From positions 1 through 23,230 of the forward strand of contig JBBINX010000030.1 in assembly GCA_037443685.1 (NCBI GenBank): DNA of 23,230 nt, read 5' to 3'. The position numbers and the translations under genes are program-made. This document shows, one piece after another, positions 1 to 7,796 of the stretch; position 1 is the stretch's first letter, and each line of letters begins with the position of its first letter. Under the pieces are notes generated by a model that made no database searches, had not been told where the DNA came from, and worked only from the letters and a program-made list of their open reading frames with translations. Source of the stretch: JAHJRJ01 sp037443685. GTDB taxonomy: Bacteria > Bacteroidota > Ignavibacteria > UBA10030 > BY39.

Positions 1-43
1 AGAAAAATGATATAAGCAAAGTTGTCTTAACCCTCGACTCCAT
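1..43 (-). CDS. Possible 5' end of the next gene of the nuo operon (cut by window edge)
   Basis: An ATG on the minus strand at 43-41, 32 nt after the nuoI stop, opens a frame that stays open for 14 codons to the window edge. The visible peptide (MESRVKTTLLISFF) turns hydrophobic. By operon logic nuoJ would be the usual next gene, but nothing in these residues identifies it, and the spacing is larger than between the preceding nuo genes. This is a placeholder only; the true start may lie outside the window. Confidence 0.2.
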   Translation of the reverse strand, partial: MESRVKTTLLISFF

Positions 44-75
44 AATCCATCACTTAATATATCAATAATCCAGAA

Positions 76-579
76 TTATTTATACTGCCTTAAGTAGGCT
101 AAGCGCTCCTTCAATTTTTCTTTTGGTATCAGTAATTTATCCTTCTCATAAAAAGCTTCTTCTTGACTGAAGAATGTAATTTCAAAATCTTTACTCATAA
201 CGATCGCTTCTTCTGGACACGCTTCTTCGCAGAACCCACAGAAGATGCAACGTAACATATTTATCTCAAATTTAATAGGATAACGTTCCTTGGCAAGCTC
301 GGTTTCAGATGCCTGAACTTCGATAGCAAGCGATGGACAAACACGTGCACATAACCCGCAAGCGACACAGCGTTCCCGACCGTTTTCTTCAACCAGTACC
401 GGCCTCCCCCTAAAAGAAGCAGACGGTTCCCATCTCTCCTCAGGATATTGACGTGTAAACTTAGGCAGGAACATTTGCTTTATTGTTATCTTCATACCCT
501 TTAGTATTTCAGGAAAATAAAGTTTCTGCCAAAATGTTAAATCGCTTGTTTTTGTAATTTGCTTATAAGTATTATCCAT
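76..579 (-). CDS. nuoI: NADH-quinone oxidoreductase subunit I (two [4Fe-4S] ferredoxin-like subunit)
   Basis: This is the peripheral-arm subunit of complex I that carries clusters N6a and N6b, which in the family pass electrons on to N2 and then to quinone. The 167-aa protein has two ferredoxin motifs, Cys71/74/77 followed by Cys81-Pro, and Cys111/114/117 followed by Cys121-Pro. They are spaced as in bacterial NuoI, and the length is normal. The N-terminal 60 residues are basic and amphipathic, fitting the part that lies on the membrane arm. The ATG at 579-577 lies 2 nt after the nuoH stop, so the genes are probably translationally coupled. It is the last complete gene of the operon in this window. 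Identification is firm; no unusual residues were seen. Confidence 0.95.
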   Translation of the reverse strand: MDNTYKQITKTSDLTFWQKLYFPEILKGMKITIKQMFLPKFTRQYPEERWEPSASFRGRPVLVEENGRERCVACGLCARVCPSLAIEVQASETELAKERYPIKFEINMLRCIFCGFCEEACPEEAIVMSKDFEITFFSQEEAFYEKDKLLIPKEKLKERLAYLRQYK

Positions 580-581
580 AA

Positions 582-1598
582 TTATCTAAACAATAAAATG
601 AAAAATGCAGTTACTATCACGTTTGCGATAGCGAGTGGAAGCATGAATTTCCACCCTAAATTCATCAACTGGTCGTATCGGAATCGCGGAACAGTCCATC
701 GGATAACAACCATAAAAAGTATGACTAATGCTACTTTGAATAAGAATGTAAACACTTGAATTATGCTTACCCAAAATTCAGGTAAACCGAAATTTTGCAG
801 ATATGGAAATTGCCATCCACCCAAATATAGAGTCGTAACAATGGCACTTGCTGTTATCATGTTAGCATATTCGGCTAGGAAGAAAAGTCCGAACTTTAAA
901 CCAGTGTATTCAGTATGGTATCCACCGACGAGCTCTGGTTCAGCTTCAGGTAAGTCGAACGGAAGTCGGTTAGTTTCAGCGAAGACAGAGACAAAAAACG
1001 TGATAAAACCAATCGGTTGAAGCAGAATATTCCACCGCCATCCGTATTGAGCTTCGACGATTTTGTCCAACTCAAGAGTTCCCGAGATGAGTATCACTCC
1101 GATGATAGATAAACCCATCGAAAGTTCATAACTAATTATTTGAGCAGAGGAACGCAGTCCACCTAATAAAGAATATTTATTATTGGAAGCCCAGCCAGCG
1201 AGTGCGATACCGTAAACTCCTAAAGATGTTAATGCAAGAATATATAAGATGCCCACATTCACACGAGCAATCTGAAAATAAATTTCTCTCCCAAAAAGAA
1301 TAATCTTATCGCCGAAAGGAATTACTGCAAATGTTGATAAAGCAACGATGATGGCTATAATGGGTGCGAGCCGATGCAGGTATTTATTTGCCAATTTGGG
1401 AACGATATCTTCCTTGATGACTAACTTCAACACGTCAGCTACTGGTTGAAGTAGTCCTTTGTATCCTACCCTGTTCGGCCCAATCCGGTTTTGAATAAAA
1501 GCTGAAACTCTTCTTTCAACTAAAACTAGATACGCAACTGCACCTAATAGGGCAAAGAAAACAACAACAATTTTAATAAGAATAATTAATAGATCCAT
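582..1598 (-). CDS. nuoH: NADH-quinone oxidoreductase subunit H (quinone-site membrane subunit)
   Basis: This membrane subunit of complex I forms much of the quinone cavity at the junction with the peripheral arm. The 338-aa protein has about eight hydrophobic helices and the family signatures. An N-terminal region at 38-66 contains RIGPNRVGYKGLLQPVADVL. The acidic loop at 207-233 begins AETNRLPFDLPEAEPELVGG, with Glu208, Glu218, Glu220 and Glu222, and leads into the YHTEYTG segment; these are the residues of the quinone/proton entry region. Length matches the family. It starts 4 nt after the nuoG stop and ends 2 nt before nuoI. Identification is firm. Confidence 0.96.
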   Translation of the reverse strand: MDLLIILIKIVVVFFALLGAVAYLVLVERRVSAFIQNRIGPNRVGYKGLLQPVADVLKLVIKEDIVPKLANKYLHRLAPIIAIIVALSTFAVIPFGDKIILFGREIYFQIARVNVGILYILALTSLGVYGIALAGWASNNKYSLLGGLRSSAQIISYELSMGLSIIGVILISGTLELDKIVEAQYGWRWNILLQPIGFITFFVSVFAETNRLPFDLPEAEPELVGGYHTEYTGLKFGLFFLAEYANMITASAIVTTLYLGGWQFPYLQNFGLPEFWVSIIQVFTFLFKVALVILFMVVIRWTVPRFRYDQLMNLGWKFMLPLAIANVIVTAFFILLFR

Positions 1599-1602
1599 TT
1601 TT

Positions 1603-3282
1603 TTAAATTTTTGTATTTACCAATACTTTTTGATGAATTTTAGCACCTCTATTTCCTATTTTTTTATATGTTAACCCTCTGAATGCTTCGACTGATAAAG
1701 CTATTTCATCAAATACTCCCTCGACTGAATTATATTTGAATTTAGAATTTATTGCGCTACCAATCCGGCTTAATATTCTCCAAGTTTGGAGCGTATCTCT
1801 TTTATTCCATCGCATCCACCTGTCATTTGGAGCCCCGAATTTATCTAATCTACTCATAGCCATACCGTCCTGCGACCTATCTAACTCGACTGTCGTAACT
1901 GCTGGTTTAATTCGTTGAACGAGTCCCTGGAAGTTTGTAAAAGTTCCGTTCATTTCGGCGTACGTTGAAGAAGGCAGCACAATATCTGCCATAGACGTAA
2001 GTTTATTTTTACTAGTGGCATGAATGATGAGATAATCGATATTCCCAAGTGCCGATGTAATTTCTTCCGTTAGTGGAATTTGGTCGTCAATCAAATAAAG
2101 ACATTTGATAATCTTTGATTCTATTGCTTTTATAATTTGTTGAAAGTTCAATCCATTTGACGTCGGAAATACTCCGACTTCACGGGTACCTAAAAAATTG
2201 GGAGTTTTATCGGCGTGAATCAATAAATCATCTTCCTCACCTTGTTTAATGTAAGATAAAAAATCAACGTTTGGAGTCCCGATTATATTCTTCATCAATT
2301 TGGCGAAGATATAATTGTCTTCATTCGTTCGGAAAGGTGAACCGATACCCGCAACTTCAGTTTTATTAAAAGTGTGTAGTTTATTAACAACTTCTGCAAT
2401 TACTTCTTCCCATCCTACTTCTAATAAATCACCATTTCGACGTAAAAGTGGTGACTTGACTCTATTTTCAGAATTTACGAATTTGAATGTGTTTAGTCTA
2501 CCGCTATCACACATCCAATAGTCATTTACATTGGGATTGAATCTCGGAGTCAATCGTAATATTTCATTGTTCCTAACCCATACATTAGTGTTACAACCAC
2601 GCGCACAACCTATGCAAATACTTTCGGTCGCGGACATTTCCCATACACGGGCTTTAAAACGAAAATCTCGACTTGTTAATGCGCCAACAGGACAGAGCTC
2701 AATAATATTTATCGAGTAAGGATTATCAAGTTGTTCCCCGGGTGCAGTCGTTAATTCGACTCTATCGCCCCGTTGAGTAAAAACTAATTGTGGTTTGCCT
2801 ACAATTTCATTTGTGAACCGAACACACCTTGAACACATGATACACCTTTCAGTATCGAGCATCACATTAGGACCAAGTTTAACTCTTTTGGGTTTGCGAA
2901 CTTTTTCGTCTTCGAAACGAGAGTATCCTTTGCTATATTTATTAGAATAATCTTGTAGCTTACATTCGCCCGCTTCATCGCAAATAGGGCAATCAAGTGG
3001 ATGGTTAATCAGCAGAAACTCCATTACCGCTTCACGAGCTTTTATCACCCTTTGATTTTCGGTGTAAACAACCATACCGTCAGCGACTTTGGTTGCACAC
3101 GCAATTACGAGCTTTGGAGTTTTATCGACTTCAACCAAACACATGCGACAATTTCCAGATATGGAAAGCCGGGGGTGCCAACAAAAATGTGGTATTGAGA
3201 TACCGGCTTCTATTGCTACTTCGATAATAGTCTTAGATGGATCCGTTTCGATTTCTTTCCCATCTATTTTGATTTTTACCAT
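1603..3282 (-). CDS. nuoG: NADH-quinone oxidoreductase subunit G, short form
   Basis: This is the iron-sulfur-rich subunit of complex I that relays electrons from the NADH module. Visible ligands are: an N-terminal [2Fe-2S] set (Cys34, 45, 48, 62); a His-ligated [4Fe-4S] set (His94, Cys98, 101, 107); a ferredoxin-type set (Cys147, 150, 153, 197); and a further Cys223/226/230/258 set at the start of the molybdopterin-oxidoreductase-like domain, probably the N7-type site. The protein is 559 aa, whereas many NuoG proteins have 700-900. The shortfall is in the C-terminal molybdopterin-like domain, which is compressed to about 300 residues with no visible cofactor site. Gene order is aminotransferase-nuoG-nuoH-nuoI, with no nuoE or nuoF upstream. 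The family is certain; the use of NADH as donor cannot be told from here. Confidence 0.93.
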   Translation of the reverse strand: MVKIKIDGKEIETDPSKTIIEVAIEAGISIPHFCWHPRLSISGNCRMCLVEVDKTPKLVIACATKVADGMVVYTENQRVIKAREAVMEFLLINHPLDCPICDEAGECKLQDYSNKYSKGYSRFEDEKVRKPKRVKLGPNVMLDTERCIMCSRCVRFTNEIVGKPQLVFTQRGDRVELTTAPGEQLDNPYSINIIELCPVGALTSRDFRFKARVWEMSATESICIGCARGCNTNVWVRNNEILRLTPRFNPNVNDYWMCDSGRLNTFKFVNSENRVKSPLLRRNGDLLEVGWEEVIAEVVNKLHTFNKTEVAGIGSPFRTNEDNYIFAKLMKNIIGTPNVDFLSYIKQGEEDDLLIHADKTPNFLGTREVGVFPTSNGLNFQQIIKAIESKIIKCLYLIDDQIPLTEEITSALGNIDYLIIHATSKNKLTSMADIVLPSSTYAEMNGTFTNFQGLVQRIKPAVTTVELDRSQDGMAMSRLDKFGAPNDRWMRWNKRDTLQTWRILSRIGSAINSKFKYNSVEGVFDEIALSVEAFRGLTYKKIGNRGAKIHQKVLVNTKI

Positions 3283-3312
3283 TGAATATCTTTTATTTTT
3301 TGGAGAAATATT

Positions 3313-4566
3313 TTAGATTCCGAATATTTTCTGGTACGATACAAGTGCTAATTTAATGATTTCTAACGAACGTTTAAGTTCGACTTCATTTAGTGTATAA
3401 GCAATTCGTATTTCATTGCTTCCTTTTGCTGGTGTGGCGTAGAAACCTTGAGCAGGTGCAATCAAAACCGTCTCGTTTCCATCTTCAAATTCTTCGATTA
3501 GCCATTTTGCAAAATGTTCCGAATCTTTCACTGGTAGTCCAATAACGATGTAAAATGCACCTTCAGGTTTATAAAAAGTAATTCCGGGTATTCCTTTTAA
3601 ACATTCATAAAGGATATCTCGTCTTCGTTTAAACTCTTGAACGATAGGTTGAACAAATTTTTCCGGCGAATTCAGAAGCTGTATTATCGCGTGCTGTTCA
3701 ATAGTTGCAACGGAGAGGCGAGCCATACCAAATTTGAAAGCACTCTGTATAACTTCACGGTTATGGCTTGCGATAACTCCGATTCTTGCACCACAAACGT
3801 TGAAACGCTTTGAACAACTATCAAGCAGGATAGCGTTTTCACGAATTTCTGAAAATTCCATTACGCTGTGAAATTCCGCATCGAATGCAAACTCTCTGTA
3901 AACTTCATCTGATAACAAAAAAATGTTGTTCTTCTTTACAACATCTACCACACTTTGCAATTCTTCCCGGGAATAAATTGTTCCTGTAGGATTAGAAGGA
4001 TTATTGATTAGAATTCCACGAGTCTTCTTAGTAATATACTTTTCGATTTCAGATGAAGGAGGCAAGTGAAAACCGTTACTGATATTAAGAGGAACTGGAC
4101 GTAGATTTACATTTGCAATAGTAGCAAAGCCATTATAATTAGTGTAAAAAGGTTCGAAGACGATAATTTCATCGTCGTAATCACAGATAGCAAACATTGC
4201 AAACATAATTGCTTCAGAGCCGCCTGTAGTAATAACCATCTCATTTTCGTCAAGTTGGATACCTACGTGAGCGAAATAATTTTTCCAGGCGCTTAATGCC
4301 GGACTAATCCCCGCAGAAGGAGCATAAGCAAGAGTGAGATGGTCGATGTTCCTGATTGTCTCAAAAACTACATTGTCGGTTGGAAGGTCGGGTTGACCAA
4401 TATTAAGATGATAAACTTTGATGTTTTTTGTTTTACGTTCTTCGGCTGTGGCAGCTAATTTCCGAAGGGGTGAAGCTTGCATAGAAATGGCTCTGGTTGA
4501 AATGTGCGGTATATTTTTCACATACATATCATTTTTTACAGTTGACTTTGTTAAGGTGTCTTGCAT
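3313..4566 (-). CDS. PLP-dependent class I aminotransferase (aspartate aminotransferase-like)
   Basis: This is a cytoplasmic fold-type I PLP enzyme that transfers an amino group between an amino acid and a 2-oxo acid; the substrate cannot be fixed by eye. The 417-aa protein shows NIGQPDLPT (55-63), the NNPSNPTG cofactor-binding segment (188-195), Asp220 with Tyr223 for the pyridine ring, the Schiff-base Lys253 in SCSKRFNVCGARIG, and Arg261. A C-terminal Arg in the NEIRIAY segment would bind the substrate carboxylate. The common SLSKTF...GWRIG form of the PLP motif is altered here. The first 13 residues are an extension; Met14 is an alternative start. It sits 14 nt after the M16 peptidase gene and 30 nt before nuoG, so it is probably cotranscribed with both. 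Confidence 0.9.
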   Translation of the reverse strand: MQDTLTKSTVKNDMYVKNIPHISTRAISMQASPLRKLAATAEERKTKNIKVYHLNIGQPDLPTDNVVFETIRNIDHLTLAYAPSAGISPALSAWKNYFAHVGIQLDENEMVITTGGSEAIMFAMFAICDYDDEIIVFEPFYTNYNGFATIANVNLRPVPLNISNGFHLPPSSEIEKYITKKTRGILINNPSNPTGTIYSREELQSVVDVVKKNNIFLLSDEVYREFAFDAEFHSVMEFSEIRENAILLDSCSKRFNVCGARIGVIASHNREVIQSAFKFGMARLSVATIEQHAIIQLLNSPEKFVQPIVQEFKRRRDILYECLKGIPGITFYKPEGAFYIVIGLPVKDSEHFAKWLIEEFEDGNETVLIAPAQGFYATPAKGSNEIRIAYTLNEVELKRSLEIIKLALVSYQKIFGI

Positions 4567-4580
4567 ATAATTAATTTTTT

Positions 4581-5837
4581 CTAATTAACATATTCTGATG
4601 GTTTAAAAATAACCACTGAAAAATTTTCCGGATGTAAATATTTATTCGCAACATTTAATAGATCATCGATTGAGACTGCTTCAATCCGTTTTATAATTGA
4701 ATCTAAAGTAGTGCATTCTTTAAAATAAATTTCACTCGTTGCAAGGCGCATCATTCTACTCGATGTGCTCTCTAAACTCAGCATCAATGAACCTTTTAGC
4801 TGAGCTTTTGTCCGATTTAATTCTGCCTTACTAATTGGTGATTTTCGGAGTTTTTTCATTTCAGAATTTATTAATTCTATAGTTTTGGGATAATTTATTT
4901 TTGATGTTCCAGCGTAAACACCTAAACAACCACAATCGCTGAGCAAGTTAAGAAAAGATGAGATAGAATAAGTATAACCATATTTTTCTCTGATAGTTTG
5001 GAACAAGCGTGAACTCATCCCGCTTCCGAGTAATGTGTTCATAACTAATAAGGGAAAACGATATTTACTCTTCATACCCCCAGTAACAGTTCCCATGCAA
5101 ATATGCGATTGTTGGATTGGCATTGTTTGCTCAACAATTTTTCTGTCATTTTTTGAATTTTTAAAAGTATTGTTCAAATGAACACGATTTTTCTTCTGAA
5201 TCTTTTCAAACCGGTTTTTTACAAAACAAACCAATTTTTCGTGTTTGATATTGCCTGCCGCGGATATTACTATACGGTCAGCTGAATAATAATTTTTGAT
5301 GTGATCAAACAATTGACCTCTTGTAAAACCGCCTATATTTTTTGCTTCACCAATTACTGAATATCCCAGCGGATGTTTGCCAAACATGGTTTTATCGAGA
5401 TAGTCGTGAATATAATCTTCAGGATCGTCCTCAATATTTTTTAATTCCTCGAGTACAACAGTCTTTTCTTTCTCGATTTCTTTGTTGTTGAAAGTGGGGT
5501 TGAGTACCAACTCGGATAAAACATCGATTGTTTTTTCGACGTGTTCATCTAAAACTTTGCCGTAATAGCAGGTATTTTCTTTGCTTGTAAAAGCATTGAG
5601 GTATCCGCCATATTGCTCGATACTTTTTGCTATCTGCATTGCATTGTATTTTTTAGTGCCTTTAAACACCATATGCTCTAAAAAATGAGAAATCCCATTT
5701 ACTCCTACCTTTTCATTCCTTGAGCCAACATTTATCCAAACACCGATGGAGACTGACCGCACGTAAGGGATAAATTCGCTCACAATGCGAATTCCGTTAT
5801 CGAGTACTGTTTTTTGGTATGCCTTGGATGTATCCAT
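4581..5837 (-). CDS. M16 family zinc peptidase (processing-peptidase-like)
   Basis: This is a zinc metallopeptidase related to the mitochondrial processing peptidase beta subunit and to bacterial YmxG/PqqL-type proteins. The 418-aa sequence has the inverted zinc motif HFLEH (His51, Glu54 base, His55) and the third ligand Glu131, exactly 76 residues after the second His. The typical NAFTSKENTCYY stretch follows at 81-92. The C-terminal half carries the second, inactive M16 domain, with the GSGMSSRLFQTIREKYGYTY signature. No signal peptide is evident, so it probably acts in the cytoplasm, possibly on peptides. Length is normal for a single-chain bacterial M16B protein. It lies between udk and the aminotransferase in the same orientation. 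Confidence 0.92.
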   Translation of the reverse strand: MDTSKAYQKTVLDNGIRIVSEFIPYVRSVSIGVWINVGSRNEKVGVNGISHFLEHMVFKGTKKYNAMQIAKSIEQYGGYLNAFTSKENTCYYGKVLDEHVEKTIDVLSELVLNPTFNNKEIEKEKTVVLEELKNIEDDPEDYIHDYLDKTMFGKHPLGYSVIGEAKNIGGFTRGQLFDHIKNYYSADRIVISAAGNIKHEKLVCFVKNRFEKIQKKNRVHLNNTFKNSKNDRKIVEQTMPIQQSHICMGTVTGGMKSKYRFPLLVMNTLLGSGMSSRLFQTIREKYGYTYSISSFLNLLSDCGCLGVYAGTSKINYPKTIELINSEMKKLRKSPISKAELNRTKAQLKGSLMLSLESTSSRMMRLATSEIYFKECTTLDSIIKRIEAVSIDDLLNVANKYLHPENFSVVIFKPSEYVN

Positions 5838-5903
5838 TAAATGTTTATTTTGCTCTTTTTTTAATTAAATTCTTGAAAAATATAATAATATTAGGTATGA
5901 TAG

Positions 5904-6551
5904 TCAAGACAGCTCGCCTAGCCACGAGTCTGCGGTACGTATCATCGTTTTGATTTTTGTAGCTACCATATCAATCGCAACTGCATTCTCCCCGCCTTCT
6001 GGAATAATCACATCTGCCCATCGTTTGCTCGGTTCTACAAATTCGAGATGCATAGGTTTAACTGTAGAAATATACTGATGGATTACCGATTCGATATTCC
6101 TGCCCCGTTCAATCAGATCACGACGTAAGCGGCGAAGTAATCTTTCATCAGCATCAGTATCAACGTATATTTTTATATCCATCAAATCGCGTAAATCTTT
6201 TTCTGCAAAAATTAAAATACCTTCAACAATGATAATATTCCGCGGTTGGATGGTGTTAGTTTCTTTTAAACGCGTATAAGTTTTAAAATCATAAAGAGGT
6301 TGTTGTATCGGTTCGCGGCGGCGTAGTTGCTTTAGATGTTCGATCATTAGTTTTGTTTCGAGAGCGTGTGGATGGTCAAAGTTAACCTCCGATGGAGTAG
6401 CCCCTCCGAAAGCAGAAATATCTTTATAGTAAGCGTCGTGCTGAACAACAATCACCTTATTGATATCTAATCTCTCTAAAATTTTGTAAGTAACCGTGGT
6501 TTTACCTGACCCCGTACCCCCAGCAATTCCAATAATTAATGGTTGGTTCAT
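5904..6551 (-). CDS. udk: Uridine kinase (pyrimidine ribonucleoside kinase)
   Basis: The enzyme phosphorylates uridine (and usually cytidine) to the monophosphate in pyrimidine salvage. The 215-aa protein has the P-loop GIAGGTGSGKTT (8-19), the HDAYYKD substrate segment, a DHPHALE motif, the YDFKTYTR segment and the VEGILIF strand, all typical of Udk. Length is close to the roughly 210 aa usual for the family. The ATG at 6551-6549 is the first gene of the minus-strand run that leads into the nuo genes, although the 66-nt gap to the M16 gene could hold a separate promoter. A glycosyltransferase is transcribed away from its start. Confidence 0.95.
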   Translation of the reverse strand: MNQPLIIGIAGGTGSGKTTVTYKILERLDINKVIVVQHDAYYKDISAFGGATPSEVNFDHPHALETKLMIEHLKQLRRREPIQQPLYDFKTYTRLKETNTIQPRNIIIVEGILIFAEKDLRDLMDIKIYVDTDADERLLRRLRRDLIERGRNIESVIHQYISTVKPMHLEFVEPSKRWADVIIPEGGENAVAIDMVATKIKTMIRTADSWLGELS

Positions 6552-6562
6552 AATATTTTATT

Positions 6563-6594
6563 TTGTTATATTAAAACGCATTATTTTATTTTAG
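6563..6594 (+). promoter_or_regulatory. Candidate promoter for the glycosyltransferase gene
   Basis: TTG at 6563-6565, a 21-nt spacer and TATTTTAG at 6587-6594 resemble the Bacteroidota housekeeping promoter (TTTG near -33, TAnnTTTG near -7). It lies 35 nt before the preferred start codon. The region is very AT-rich, so chance matches are likely. Confidence 0.22.
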
Positions 6595-6629
6595 AAAATA
6601 TAACAGAAACATTTTGGATTTGCAAAAAC

Positions 6630-7730
6630 ATGATAATAGATTACCTTTTGATAATCGCAGGAATTTTATTTACGCTTGAGGTCACAGGTTTCCTCTGGGG
6701 GCTTTATAAATCCCAAAAATTAAGACGTAATGAAGGATTTGAACCGTTCGTATCCATAATCGTGGCAGCCCGGAACGAGGAAGAAAACATTACACCCTGT
6801 CTCGAATCGCTTGCGTTGTTAGATTACCAGAAAGATAAAATTGAAATCGTAATCGTAAACGACCAATCGCAAGATAAGACGGAAGAAATAATTAGGGATT
6901 TCATAGAATACAAACAACACTTTAAATTAGTAAACGCTCAACCTGGGAAAGGTAATCTAAAAGGAAAAGCGAACGCACTATCTCAAGGAATTGAAGTTTC
7001 AAACGGCGAGATAATTTTATTTACAGATGCTGATTGTATCGTACCAAAAACTTGGGTAAAAGAAACTGTGTCATTATTTACAGACAACGTCGGGATTGTT
7101 GGAGGATTTACATTGTTGCAAGCAAAAAATACATTTGAAGGAATTCAATCTCTTGATTGGCTTTACGTTTTTGGCGTGGCATGCGCAACATCGTCGTTAG
7201 GCATACCTCTAACTGGAGTAGGAAATAATTTAGCTGTACGCCGTTCATTATATAATAAAGTGGGTGGTTATAATCAAATCCATTTTAGCGTTACAGAAGA
7301 CTACGCATTAACCCGGTCAATTTTAACCAAAACTGGTTATAAAATGGCTTTCCCATTTAGTCGGAATTCTTTGGTGATAAGTTCACCATGTTTCACCTTC
7401 ATTGATTTATATCGTCAAAAAATTCGCTGGGGAGTTGGTGGATTAGATATGATCACGGCAGGATTTGTAATATTCGGTGTCGTGTTTGTATTTAATATTT
7501 TATTAATAGTAGGTTTAATTCTTAAAATGGGTTTTCTACTCGTACTTGCTGTACTGCTGAAAATATTTATCGATTTTTCATTTATATCGTATTTACTAAT
7601 TAAAATGAATAAATACAGTTACATACGATATTTTATTGCTTTCGAGATCTATTTTTTCATATATCCAATTCTGCTTCCATCATTAGCTTACTTTACAAAA
7701 AATGTAAAGTGGAAAGACAGAAAGCTATAA
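6630..7730 (+). CDS. Membrane-bound family 2 glycosyltransferase
   Basis: The protein probably transfers sugar from a nucleotide-sugar at the inner membrane for a polysaccharide or glycolipid; the substrate is unknown. Numbered from the ATG at 6630 (366 aa), it has an N-terminal membrane helix (about 4-24), then a GT-A domain with Asp78 (VNDQSQD), the metal-binding Asp133-Ala-Asp135, the catalytic-type Thr-Glu223-Asp224 and the Q263xxR266W267 motif of processive GT2 enzymes. Two or three C-terminal membrane helices follow (about 275-325 and 333-355). A longer frame begins at 6543, but those 29 residues overlap the udk start and look untypical, so I chose 6630. It stands alone, divergent from udk, and ends in a terminator. 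Confidence 0.88.
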   Translation: MIIDYLLIIAGILFTLEVTGFLWGLYKSQKLRRNEGFEPFVSIIVAARNEEENITPCLESLALLDYQKDKIEIVIVNDQSQDKTEEIIRDFIEYKQHFKLVNAQPGKGNLKGKANALSQGIEVSNGEIILFTDADCIVPKTWVKETVSLFTDNVGIVGGFTLLQAKNTFEGIQSLDWLYVFGVACATSSLGIPLTGVGNNLAVRRSLYNKVGGYNQIHFSVTEDYALTRSILTKTGYKMAFPFSRNSLVISSPCFTFIDLYRQKIRWGVGGLDMITAGFVIFGVVFVFNILLIVGLILKMGFLLVLAVLLKIFIDFSFISYLLIKMNKYSYIRYFIAFEIYFFIYPILLPSLAYFTKNVKWKDRKL

Positions 7731-7731
7731 T

Positions 7732-7761
7732 AAAAAGCCCTTCGTATTGAAGGGCTTTTTT
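7732..7761. terminator. Intrinsic terminator, probably bidirectional
   Basis: A perfect 12-bp stem (7732-7743 with 7749-7760, core AGCCCTTC/GAAGGGCT) has a 5-nt loop and a T run on the plus strand and an A run in front. It starts 2 nt after the glycosyltransferase stop and lies between convergent genes, so it can serve both. The minus-strand T run comes from the leading A tract. Confidence 0.9.
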
Positions 7762-7796
7762 AGATTTTGTCTGCTAAAGACTGATTTAAAAAAAAC

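Noticed and set aside
582..1020. Antisense open frames over nuoH, nuoG, hpnC/D and the protease
   Set aside because: They mirror strongly supported genes, have no family features and no independent start signals.
6543..6629. 29-residue N-terminal extension of the glycosyltransferase
   Set aside because: It overlaps the udk start codon, and the ATG at 6630 directly precedes a typical first membrane helix.
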